A model generated the notes under the pieces. That model was not told where the DNA came from, made no database searches, and saw only the letters and a program-made list of their open reading frames with translations. From contig LUVW01000017.1 of assembly GCA_001661515.1 (NCBI GenBank), positions 310,001 to 374,000 of the forward strand: a stretch of DNA of 64,000 nt, read 5' to 3'. Each line of letters begins with the position of its first letter. The first letter of the stretch is position 1. This document shows positions 22,066-32,958 of the stretch, one piece after another. Source of the DNA: Capniomyces stellatus (Eukaryota > Kickxellomycota > Harpellomycetes > Harpellales > Legeriomycetaceae). The translations under genes and the position numbers were made by a program.

Positions 22066-22243
22066 ATGAAGGCAATAGTATCCGGAATAATAGAAGTAAG
22101 TGGTACAACTAAGCTAAACTAAACTCAAAGCAAGGACTAAAGCCTATAAACCAATGCAGGCTAAACAAAACCAAGAGCCAAAATGCACACCCAGCATCTT
22201 TACCATAGAAATAAACACACACACGCAAGTAGAAAGGCGCTAA
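22066..22243 (+). CDS. Possible tiny spliced gene (37 residues)
   Basis: Exon 22066-22095 (ATG in an A-rich CCAAAATG context) ends at a perfect GTAAGT donor. A 64-bp intron contains ACTAAACTAAACT and ends in TGCAG. Exon 22160-22243 continues in phase to a TAA. The 37-residue product starts MKAIVSGIIEAKQNQ and matches nothing I know. Its stop codon overlaps the stop codon of the minus-strand I78 gene, a tail-to-tail arrangement. The splice signals are good but the protein is very short, so a non-coding transcript or chance is quite possible. Confidence 0.25.
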
Positions 22244-22542
22244 CCAAAGTTTACTCGAGTGATAAGACCATCGTCTTCAACAGAGATATTCATTCTATCA
22301 GTACGATAATCCATTGTCGCAATCGAGTCTTTCCCCAGAACTCGGTTGTATTTAGGAAGTGTTGAGAGTAGCACAGTTTCTTCCTGACTTCGGCTTTTGA
22401 CCGCTTCAGCGCTATATCTCTCTGGGCCGTGGTATCCCTCTACATCAATAACAAGATATTTCCCCACAAGCTTTTCTTTCCATTCTGCTGTTTTGCTTGT
22501 AACGTCCTCCTCTTTAAAGTCAGAAGTAAAGTCGATGTTCAT
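22240..22542 (-). CDS. Protease inhibitor of the I78 family (elastase-inhibitor-like)
   Basis: A 100-residue single-exon protein. The C-terminal half has the I78 hallmarks: a hydrophobic LVGKYL near residue 25, then LPKYNRVLGKDSIATMDYRTDRMN, ISVEDDGLITRV and a terminal FG. In recalled members this reads LP...R(V/I)(I/L)xPG...TxDxRxxRLNVxxDxxGxIxRVxCG. The usual final Cys is Phe here. There is no signal peptide, so it is probably intracellular, like the Aspergillus-type elastase inhibitor family, which blocks serine proteases. A longer spacer of about 25 residues separates the VGK and LP blocks. The gene is convergent with the tiny putative spliced ORF at 22066-22243 and shares two bases with it. 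Confidence 0.75.
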   Translation of the reverse strand: MNIDFTSDFKEEDVTSKTAEWKEKLVGKYLVIDVEGYHGPERYSAEAVKSRSQEETVLLSTLPKYNRVLGKDSIATMDYRTDRMNISVEDDGLITRVNFG

Positions 22543-24180
22543 TTTTAATACACTTTTGGCTTTTCTATTTAATGTTAGATTCCTAGCAAGTTAAAAGGTT
22601 TCTTAGTGTTCTTTGTGGTAGTCAATTTACACTATATCCGCGAGTTTGAATAAAATAAGAGAGATTTTAGCCAGTTTAGCTGAAAAATATTCTTTTTGGG
22701 CTGTATTTATTGGCAATTCTATTTTTCAAACCAAAAAAAAGTCAGACTTATTCGCATCTTTAAATATATCGCCAAGAAATTTTACAAATTGGATATATAT
22801 ACTTTACGAAATGTGTTTTATAATGTTAAAGCTTTGTCAAGTTCGATTGAAAAAGAGAAAATTGCATTGTGAACCCTAAAAAACGAAATAGCGACAAATT
22901 CAGAAACACGGCACTCGGCTTTATTGAAACAACTTATCATGCGAATTGATAGAGTTCTGAGGAATAAAGAGGCTAAGACATTCAAAAACATTAGTCCACA
23001 TTGCCACCAATTAGTTTCTCTGCAATCAATGCCTGCTTACTCATAAAAGCAGCATCGAGATGTCTGCATAAAGTTATTCGCCAGAAAAGTAAAAGTAAAA
23101 AAAAATCAAACTTTGAAAAGCAAGAATTCTAAGATCCAAAAGTGATGCCTTATTTTGGCAGCATAGTCGTAAAAGTGGCCAGCTGGTACCTGGATCTCGT
23201 CATCAAAGACGATAGAGGTGTAAATGGGTATAGCTCGAGTATCATTGTGCATACCACCTTTACACGTAAACATTGTGGATGCGAGTAAACATAAATTATG
23301 AATATATTTGATGTAAATATACTTTTAGATTTTGCTAGATATCCTTTCAGTCTATTTGGGTACTTTTAGTGTAAGTTTACTCTACCAAGTTTACAAAATT
23401 TGTTTGCTGGTTTTACAAAAACAGTGAGTCTAAAGTAAAAATGTAAAAGCCCACGCAGTTTGAAACCCCCGCCCTCACACCCACCGAAAAATAATAATAT
23501 GCAAAGTCAAGTATCAACAAATAATACATGTATTTCATAACGTTTGTGTGTGTTTTTGTTGTTAACTTGACAAACCACAGTTTGATTTAAAAGAGAATAG
23601 AACGTTTGTACAATGAAATCGAAGAATGTTGGCTTGGGGGGACTAGTCTGACTAGTCGGGTTAGCGTGCAAAAGTAACCCAGTCGTAACTATAACCAATA
23701 GCTATCCAAACCATTCTACTTGTAAACAACTTTGAAGTTTTTTTTACATAATTTAGAAACAGATAAAGTGCAATAGCCAAAACATGTTCACTCAGCACAA
23801 ACCAAGCTTTAAAGTCCAGTATTCACACTTTTTAAAAGTTAATAATAGAAAGGGGCTTCGCTTTTCTAAAACACAAATACGAAGTTACTCCCTATTTAAA
23901 CGAGCTTTTCAAACATAATTATTTAAATATATTTGTCCTAGTAGCTTTAAATACAAGTTACAAGATATACTTTTTTTAATCCGTTTTTATAAACGTCAGA
24001 ATTTCAAAGAAAAAGGTGCAGGTTTTGGAGGCACCAGAATAAGAACCAAGCGAAGAGCAACCAAAGAAAGTTCAGAAGTACGAATCCAAGTTGGATTTTG
24101 AGATAGGAGAAAAAGGAATTAAACGAATGAATCTGTAAAGAACACTGAAATAGAAATTTGTGAATCCAGCGGTGAGAAAC
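22543..24180. other. Intergenic region upstream of the sorting nexin gene
   Basis: AT-rich. An ATG-initiated 47-codon ORF at 23145-23288 is too short to judge and unlike anything known to me. The 77-codon frame at 22646-22879 starts at TTG. The right end holds the promoter and leader of the sorting nexin gene. No RNA gene was recognised. Confidence 0.4.
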
Positions 24181-27100
24181 ATGTTATTTCTGATTGCTTA
24201 TTGTTTAAAGAAATTGCTGTATTACGCCATTGTCACAAGTGTGCTCTTAGTTACATCGCTGCTGGTTCTGTCTGCCCTAAACATATTTGTGTCATTATGG
24301 GTGCATTCGAGGGTTTGGGTAAAAAAGTACAAAGATAAAAAAGGTGTGGTGGGTTTGAGTGGTGAAAATTTGTCAATTCACACATTTGGAAAGGTAAGGC
24401 TTTTATTTTAATCGTATAATACAGCAATAAAGCGAGTCTATTTCTACACTGTAACTGTGTAATAATCCAATCGTACTCGATGGCTAATTGCTTTAATGAA
24501 CTTTTTGTGAAAGGCAAGTAAGTTTGGCAAAAAAAAGGCAGTAATTGAATACTACACTACTCGTGATATAGAATTTTGAAAGCCCGCCGATACCAATAGT
24601 TAAAAGACTAAAATTTACTTTAAGTCCCAATTTCAACCCGCTTGCATCAGTATTTCCCACAAAGAAGGAGTTAGACAGCAAGAATACGTGGAATGGTGTG
24701 TCAGAAAAGGAAAAAGAGGAGGCGCTAAAGTTTTCCGAGAATAAAGGCCTGGACACAGCGATTCAGGATATAGTGAGGTTGGTTGTAAGGGATTTTGTAC
24801 AAGCTTGGTTTAGCCAGATATCGACGGATAGTTCATTCAAAGAGGCGGTAGTGGATGATATAGGATACTGTTTGAGGAATGTAATAGGGAAGTTGAGTGT
24901 GATAGATATCGAGAACTTTATGCTGAGTGTTGCGTTACCGTGTATTACAAAGCACCTGTATACGTACCGAAAGGCCGAAAAAACAGCTATGTGGATGTTG
25001 GATAGGAAGGATGAAGATAAGCAGAGGCTGAGGAATTTTGCAGAATGGATGGCGACTGAAAGCAAAGATATGGGAGCGGATAGTGATTCAAACAGTGACT
25101 ATAATCCGAGCAAAGGAAAGGAAGGAAAGGGAGTTGTTGGAATAAAAGACAAACAAGAGGCGAAAGATGGGTACGAATATATTCAAGATGGTGATGTGCA
25201 GAAAATAGTGGAAAAGATATTTAATGAAGGGCTGCTGCATCCAGCCCTAACGCAGAATGTGCGATTCGGGGAGTTGAGTGGTGCAAGTGACATTGGTTCA
25301 GAGATTTTGAACGAGAATGGATTTAGAGAGTGGGAAGTGAAGGGTATAAACGCCCATATTCGTAAAAGGGTAGAGGGGCTACTGAGTCGGGTCCAGAAGA
25401 AAGGTGCCTCCAAAAATAAAATCCGGATGACGCTGCTAGTAGATATATTGACATGCAGTGTGATTTCGCCACTGGTGATGCAGTTTAGTGACCCAGACAC
25501 AATAAACGCAGGCCTAGAAGAGCAGCTGGAGAAGCTTATCAATGCGCAAAAAAGCGAGCAAGAAGGCAAAGACATTTACAAGGTCAGAAGCGAATCTGAA
25601 GCTAAAGAGTATAGCAAGGATAAGTTTGTTGAGGATGCGGCAAAGAGGTCTACGGCAATGGTTGAGGAGGTGCTGGGCGAAATCGAAAAATGCCGGAACA
25701 TGGAGGAGCTGCACCAGATACAGGACAAAATAGTTGAACAAATCCGCAAAAAACGAATACTGATACTGGGACAACGAAGGGACAGCATAGTGCATGGAGA
25801 GCTGGTTTCTGATGTGATGCAGTATATTAACGAGCTTTATAAAGCAAGGAAAAAAGTTGAGTCTCGGATTAAAAAGCTGGAGGCAGAGCAGAGCTTTGAT
25901 CGTTTGAACTCTCCAAAGAATGCCCGACCGGGTGCCGATAAAGAAGGGTTTTTCAACAAGTTCAGCTTTAGTTTGGAAAGGAATAATGGTGGTGGGGCTA
26001 TACGAGATTTTAAAAGAAAGTACAGATTCAAAAGTAGCAGTGTAAGTGTTGCAGCGGATAGCAATGGCAAATCCCCTGAAACCCCACCAGGAATGCAGTC
26101 GGTGGGCAGCAAATCAAACAGCTTTTACATAGTCCCGAATAAAGAACTGAGGATTGAGAGTAGTTTGGCGAAGAACAAGCGAAAATCTTTAAATTATTTC
26201 CCCCAGGGCGAGGTGGCGAGTTGCGACATTCCGGTATTTACGCTGCTGGAAATACTTGACAGTATTTCTGGGTTGTCAGCTTTTGCAGAGTACATGGATT
26301 ATGTTGGGAGGAGATTTAGTTTTGAGTTTTGGGTTAACATGAACGGCGTTCTAACAGCCAGACCCAAATCAGTTATATCCAAAGTGCTAATAAACTCATT
26401 GTGGAAAACGTACTTTACAAGAAGAGTGGATGAGCTTGAGGCAAGCGAAGATCTCATTGGTTCGGTGCAGAGGGTGCTTAAGAGGTATCGAAAAGAGGGT
26501 GCATTAGAGTTGATAGGGCTGAATAAGGACGCATGTAAAACGGCATTTGCGTTGATGGTTAAAGTGCAGAAAGATGTATTTAATAACATGCACGAAATCC
26601 ACTACCCCCAATTTCTGCAAAGCCCGCTTTATACTCGGTTCTTGCGGATGTTTGCGATCGCGCCAAACGTGGACAGGCTATTTGGGCCGCGGATATATGG
26701 TAATGAGGATGACATATCGTTAAAGTTTGAAAGTAGCAGCACTTCAGAGTCTGAAGTCGAGACAGTTGAGGCTCAGGACAAGAGCGACTCTGCAACAAAA
26801 GCGCAAGAGCTGAATAAAGACGAACATGAGCCCACCACCTTGATTATTAGCAAGCCGAGCTCTATCCGATCATGGGATTCAAATGGGCTGCATCTAAGAT
26901 CGAAAACGTCTGCTTCATCTTCGGTATTGATTGAAGTTGGCGATGTTGCAGGAGAGCTTATAGCAAGCAACAAAACCAGCGCGTTGGAAGCGTTGCAAGT
27001 ATTTGGGAAATCAGGTGTACTCAAAGCAGATACCGAGACACTAGATCATCGTAAAAGGTCAAACTTGGAAGATAGTTTAAAGTCTAATAGCGTGTTTCGT

Positions 27101-30100
27101 GGCGATGGCATTCGAGGAGTTATTGGAAAGAGTACTGCTGATTTGCACACAACGGATAAAGCTCAAAAGGAAATAATCAGTGGCCAAAAAATAGATGGTA
27201 TATGGCATACACCAAAGACGATTGGGGTCCAAATAGAATCGGATATGCTGGTTTCTGAAAGTAGCCGAGTTTTGAAGAAAGATTCAGGAACGAATATAAG
27301 AATCAGCCAGTTTGGAAATGGTGTGCCCAAAATGGGATTTGGCTTTGATTTTTCTAAAAGCAGCACAGAATCTAAAAAAAACGAGAAATTCCTAGAAAAC
27401 GCAAGAGAGTCGTTTGAAACTGAGAATAAAGAGCCTGAAAAGCACATTGATGAGCTGATTAACAACCCACATTACAAAATGTTTGGGGGTGCAGGAGGTG
27501 AGTCAGTCGGTGTTGAGAGAGATGATTTCAGCATTAGCAGGAGGAAGCCGCATGTAGAGATTGAAGCTGGAGACCTGTTTATAGCAGAAAAGATGCAAAA
27601 GGCCCAGGAGGTACTAGACTACTACAAGAAGCAGCAAAACGCCATTGTTTCGTTGATAGAAAGAGCAACAGTCCGTAACTTGGTTTATGAGTTTCAGGAG
27701 CTAAACAAGGGTCTTCAAACGCTAAACGAAGACATCGCATTTTTAGAGCATGACTACAGTCGTTATGAAGAAAATTTAGACAAAAGCAAGCTTATTTCCG
27801 GGAAAACCGTAGTAGAATTAACTACAGCATCTATACTAGAGCTTGAGGGGGAAAAGTCAAAAGAAAACGACGAGAATAGCGAACCTGCGCCTGTAAGCTA
27901 CAGGGATGACTACGAAAGCACAAGCCCTAAGAGAAAGCTGTTCAAATCACCCAAGAAAGCCGAGGATAGCTCGAAACAATTGGGAATCAAGCTGGGAATC
28001 TCATATTCACCGGCATCCACTTCGTCCAGCGCCTTAAACAAGGTTAAAAAGTCCTCAAAGATGCCAAAGCTTGCCAGCACATTGATACAGTACGTTATTT
28101 GCATTACACTAAATATCCCGAGAAAGCCAGAGCTCGGTAAGAATGCTCGCACAGCCAGTGCGAATAAGGGTGCTGGTGCGTATGGAGACAATGGCGCTGA
28201 AGAGGTTAGCTGGGTTATTTGTCGAAGATACAACGAGTTTCTTGATTTGCATCATAAGTTACGGCTGCTGTTTCCGAATTTTGTGAAGCAATATGACTTG
28301 CCAGCTAAAAACCCCATCTTTCTGTTCAAAAAGTCATACCTTGTCACTCGCAAGGCTGGTCTAGAAAAGTACTTGAGGAAGCTTCTCATGAACCAGGAAA
28401 TATGCGATAGCATGGTATTCAGATCGTTCATGACCTTTGTCCCCAACCCCTTTGAGCCGGTTTTATACGGCACCAACTCACCAAATACTCCTTCAGGCTT
28501 GGCTAGACCCAGAACAGAGTACGAGTCTGCGTTTGGCCATGAGCTTGAACCTGACTATAGACTTGACTACTCAATGGACACCGGAGTAGGAACAAGAGTC
28601 GAGTATACATTCAGCGACGATGCATCGTGCCTAGTAAACGACAAAGCTGATGAAGGGTACACCGATACTCGTGGTGCTGGCAGCGATGGCATAATTGGTG
28701 CAAACCAAGCATCCAATGGCATAGGTTATCAGGTAAATCACGGGGACCCAAATGAGGATACTTTTGAGCGTACAAAAAGGCACAAAAAAGACACACTAGA
28801 CTTACACCGCACATGCAATCTAAGTCATAATGGATTCTCTGTTGGCGGCGTCTCTTCAGAAGTCGGAAAGCCTGAGCTGAATGTGCTGCCTCCTCAAACT
28901 GGCACATTTATTTGCAACCCAGACTCCAGCCATACCTGCAATAACCTGGCAAACAACGATCCAACAGAGCCTGGCACTTTTGGCCCAGGTGACTGCAACG
29001 ACTTTATAAACCTGGAATCTATATCCAACAACATCAACAATCTGCCACTGCAACGCAACCATCCTGATCCAGCATATTTTGGCGTTGAACGTAAATGTTG
29101 TAAATCACCGCTTTGCGCCAGCGGACCTGGGATGGAAGACAGACCTTTGCAGGGCAACACGCCGCGTTCTGGGCCCAGTGGAAACAAAAACGTAAAATCA
29201 TACCCGCTCAGAGGCCCATCCGGTGATAGTCTTATGTCTGAGCCCAACTCAGATCCAGGATACAACACCGAGGCCGCAATGAGTTTGAGTAGCGACAGGT
29301 TTTCCGATGGCTATTACTACAACTACGACTCCAACTCTAATCCAAACCTTCCGCTTTCTAGAAATCTTGACAGCCAGTCTCTTTGCGATGATGAAATCCA
29401 AAATCCTGCGCAAAGGAAAAAGTTTGGCCATACCAAAAACTCTCTGTCAGCAAATCTGCCTCCAATTGACATGGTTATTCAGAGGAACTCTCTTGGCCAC
29501 AAACCCAGTATGTACAAAAAAAGATCAAAGCTGTCAATCGACTCTCATAGCAAGCTTGTTTCAAGCAGACCAACATTTTCAAAAACAAAAACCTCCCCGA
29601 ACTTTGGATTTGTCCAAATTCCCAGCATCACTCACAACCCAAAGTATAGCACAAAATCTAGATACAAGTCCAAATCTATTTCCAAAATCAACAAGTCCTC
29701 CAACTCTAGAATCAACAATCAACTACTATCGCCATCGAAGCTGTCTCTGCCCCCTCAAAAAGCACCTGGCTACGCCAACAGCATAAGCTCAAACTACGAC
29801 AACCCTCGCCAAAAATACGCGTTTACTGGCCTAAGCGACCAACACAGCAAAGTATCGTCAAAACAGGTCGAGCTGAACAAAGGTTCTGTTTTATCAGACT
29901 TTTTTGCCGAGGTGTTCAACCTCAAGAACAAGAACAACTGGCTACGGAGACAGGCCATCTATATACTAATCAAGCATGTGGTTGGTGGTATGTTTGACAA
30001 GAAGACAAAGGAGCTTGTCAGCTCTGCCATTGACTCAAACATACTTTCGGTGCACGTGAGATACTTGCAAACCATTCTCTGGCCCAACAAGGATAAGCCA

Positions 30101-30334
30101 TTTCAGCCCGCAGCTAAACCGGAAAGAAGCTCAAGACAAAAAAGGGCGAGCCAGCTAAACGCACGCAGAAACTTACTGTACTGCTGCCCTTTGCTGCTGG
30201 GTAACCTGGTTGGCAAGTCCAACGCTTTAATAGGCCCTAATAGATTGTTCGACTTGTTGCAGGTCCCAAGGTTCAATGCACATTTGATTTTGCTTATTTT
30301 GGACGCCATTTTTGATCTTTTGGATAGCGACTAA
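24181..30334 (+). CDS. PXA-RGS-PX-nexin C protein (Mdm1/SNX13/SNX14/SNX25 family)
   Basis: Exons 24181-24393 and 24572-30334, joined in phase 0 across a 178-bp intron, give 1991 residues. Exon 1 encodes a hydrophobic N-terminal anchor (residues about 5-45). A PXA domain follows (about 120-280, with IQDIVRLVVRDFVQAWF). An RGS-like domain lies at about 625-770, a PX domain at about 1240-1366 (RRYNEFLDLHHKLRLLFP, basic KKSYLVTRKAGLEKYLRKLL) and a nexin C domain at about 1850-1985. The Mdm1/SNX13 family sits in the ER membrane, binds phosphoinositides through PX and tethers ER to vacuole/endosomes or lipid droplets. Yeast and animal members have about 950-1130 residues; the extra length here comes from Ser/Asn-rich linkers at about 770-1000 and 1370-1850. 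The single large exon 2 is intact throughout. I chose the ATG at 24181 because it begins the membrane anchor. Confidence 0.9.
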
Positions 30335-30594
30335 ACCACCCCCCCCCCTTGTCTCCTACATCAGTACGTTTCATACTGCCTTAATGTCAAGTGGCAGGTT
30401 GTCTATTTCAGTTTATTAGGCTATAATTGGCTATACATATTGTATCAAACATTGCAAAGTAAAAATCACGTCTAATGCGCTAGCTTGGCTTTGCTAGGAT
30501 TTATAGTATTATATATTTATTATTTGGGAAGAGTAATTTAAAAAAATAGAATAACATAAAGTAATAACTGCTTGGGTGGTTGTAACTTGGTAAA

Positions 30595-31038
30595 TCATTT
30601 TGTCAATGAGATTATAGCGCCAACAATAGCGGCAATTGCCATGGCAACCAAAAATATGTCTAGAATGTAAGCACCAATCTTTCTGCCGTTTGGTCCATAC
30701 TTTGCATAGCCATAAGTATAAACACCGCGTCCGATAATATATCCAACACCCAAGCAGGAGGCAACTATTGGATAAAATAATCCGCTCAAAAGCAGAGACA
30801 ATGCTGCGATTGGAAACTGCTCGACATAGTTTTGATGTGTACGAATAACCGAGTTGAATTCTGCCCAGTCACTGTCAGACAGCTTGGCTGCAAATCTTCC
30901 ACATCCCATGTCTGGATACTCTACTTCGAACTTCTTGCGCGCATTAAAACATGCCATTCCTGCTGCGATACACTGTGCCCCCATAATCATTGTTACTATA
31001 ACACAGTATTCGTAGTTTGTTTGAAACATCATAGTCAT
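30595..31038 (-). CDS. MAPEG-family glutathione transferase/peroxidase (MGST3-like)
   Basis: A single-exon protein of 147 residues, the normal MAPEG length, with four hydrophobic segments. Diagnostic blocks are ARKKFEVEYPDM after helix 1, FNSVIRTHQNYVEQFP (the conserved R-x-H-x-N-x-x-E motif that contacts glutathione), and VGYIIGRGVYTYGYAKYGP before the last helix. The family consists of ER or outer-mitochondrial membrane enzymes that use glutathione for conjugation or lipid hydroperoxide reduction. Closest resemblance is to microsomal GST 3. It is divergent from the cytidylate kinase gene, with 484 bp between start codons, and convergent with the sorting nexin gene 260 bp away. Confidence 0.92.
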   Translation of the reverse strand: MTMMFQTNYEYCVIVTMIMGAQCIAAGMACFNARKKFEVEYPDMGCGRFAAKLSDSDWAEFNSVIRTHQNYVEQFPIAALSLLLSGLFYPIVASCLGVGYIIGRGVYTYGYAKYGPNGRKIGAYILDIFLVAMAIAAIVGAIISLTK

Positions 31039-31522
31039 TTTGTATTTCTATATTTTCAAGGTGCTGTATTGTATTTGTGTAGTGTAAAGCCGTGTTTCTA
31101 ATAAGAGAAAGACTCGTAAGACTTTTACAGTTTGCATGGAAATGTTCGGTTTAAATAGTTACGTTATTTTAATATTTCCCTTGGCATTTGAATTGCCAAG
31201 AAAACGGAATATATTTTTTGATACACTTTGACTGTAAGATTTCCCAAACCTTGTGTAAATTTTGGAAAACAGCTTCTTTTCGTGTTTGCATAGAATTATT
31301 ATGACTGGAATTTGTTAATTCTTTTGGCGTGCGCCTATTAAAACACTGAATCGATTTGGTCACATTTTTTTTCCTTCTATTTATTTCCAAAAGCTGGATT
31401 TACCATTTTTTTTTATTTCGAAAAATCGCATTTTTCTGAACTTGCCTTCTGACTTTATTTTACAAAACAATAACTTATCTGCCAAGCGCTTTTCACTAAT
31501 AGAAATAATCAATTCCACTCTA
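31039..31522. promoter_or_regulatory. Shared upstream region of divergent MGST3-like and CMP kinase genes
   Basis: 484 bp between two divergent start codons, so it must contain both promoters unless one lies inside a gene. AT-rich; no distinct TATA element or other motif could be assigned with confidence. Confidence 0.4.
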
Positions 31523-32764
31523 ATGCTTTCTCGTTTACAAAAAAGTATATTCACCAGAAATCAGAAACTTGTACTGAATGTATTCAAACGAAAACTCACT
31601 GTAGCCATCGACGGTCCAGCTGCCTCGGGAAAAAGTAAAGTAAATCCACATACACATGCATTCACAATAATAACAAAATCAGTGCGCCATTTAATATCTG
31701 AATCAGACAGCTTTAGTATTATACATATTGCTTGCTTTGTTTTTAACGAGATTTATACAAATCAAATTACAATTTGATTTACCTCCTACCCGTTTAAAGG
31801 CACTGTTGCAAACATTTTGGCTCGCCGGCTAGGATATTTGTATCTGGATTCAGGCTCGATTTACCGATGTGTAAGCTATTAATTCTAGATTATCTAGTTT
31901 GGTTGAATTTTTACGAGGGCTCGCACTATAAGCTTGCTGTGTGAATGTGTTTTGCAATCACACGCTATCTTGCAACCCTACCTCGAATAGCAGAGAAAAA
32001 GAGAAAAGAGTCGGCTTTAAAGACATTAATACACTTTGCAAAAATATGATTCAAAGGCAACTCTGTTGGCGATCAGGAATAACTTGAATAACCTTGAAAA
32101 CGACAGCTCACAGGTTGAAGCCCTATCAAAAATATTCTTGGAAAAAGAAATAAACATGGAAATCCAAAACCAACAAGACTCGAATTCCAAGAGCATCAAC
32201 GACATATTTATTGACTCTGAACCTGTTACAGATCTTATTCGCGCCAATGAGGTAAACAAATTTGTGGGAACTGTTGCAAAGTTTGCTCAAATACGCGATG
32301 CCGTCTTGATTAAACAACGCCAACTTGCCGAATCGAAATCTATGGCCAAGTTTGGTGTACAAAGCGATTCATCTAACACCAAATCCACCCTGGGCACAAC
32401 TGGTCTTGTGATGGATGGGCGTGATATTGGAACACGTGTTTTTCCTAATGCTGAAGTAAAGATATTTATGATTGCCGATGCGCAATGCCGGGCAACCCGT
32501 AGATGGGACGAAATGGTTAGATCCGACTTCGGCGGTAAAATAAACGCCGACGACTCATATATTTCTGGTAAAGCTAAACCGACTTTTGAGTCTGTTTTAA
32601 AAGATATTTGCGACCGTGACCATCAGGACTATACGCGCACTCATTCTCCGCTGAGGCAGGCTGAAGACGCTCTTGTTCTTGACACAAGCAAGCTTACGAT
32701 AAGCCAGGTTGTTGAAAAAATGTATGAAATTGTGCAATCCAAAATTAATTCTCTAAAAGCCTAG
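31523..32764 (+). CDS. Bacterial-type cytidylate kinase (Cmk), probably mitochondrial
   Basis: Three exons, 31523-31634, 31800-31870 and 32057-32764, give 296 residues. The first junction rebuilds the P-loop exactly (IDGPAASGKS + TVA) and the second rebuilds LYLDSGSIYRC + ATLLAIR, the bacterial Cmk (L-D-x-G-x-x-Y-R) block. Later come an EPVTDLIRANEV segment and GLVMDGRDIGTRVFPNAEVKIFM, the signature of bacterial CMP/dCMP kinases, then the RRWDEM lid and a conserved DTS.L. Eukaryotes normally use an adenylate-kinase-like UMP/CMP kinase instead. Residues 1-24 are basic and hydroxylated without acids (MLSRLQKSIFTRNQK...), suggesting a mitochondrial presequence. The enzyme would phosphorylate CMP/dCMP with ATP. 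An insert of about 20 residues precedes GLVMDGRD. Introns are 165 and 186 bp. Organelle location and origin are inference. Confidence 0.85.
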
Positions 32765-32958
32765 AGGTCGGGCATTTACACCACAAATAAACTATATTTA
32801 CAAATTGAAGCCTTAGCTTCTACTTTAAAGTGTTGTTTTTTTTTGTACAGTACTTGGTTCAAAGATTAATAGACAATCTGTTGAAGCTTGATTTTATTTT
32901 AAACGCACCGAATCAAATATATTCTATGGGTACTAGCATTGTACTCAAACCCCACGAG

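Noticed and set aside
22646..22879. 77-codon frame
   Set aside because: No ATG start, AT-driven composition.
23145..23288. 47-codon ATG ORF (MPYFGSIVVKVASWY...)
   Set aside because: Plausible amino-acid mix but too short, with no neighbouring exon that continues it.
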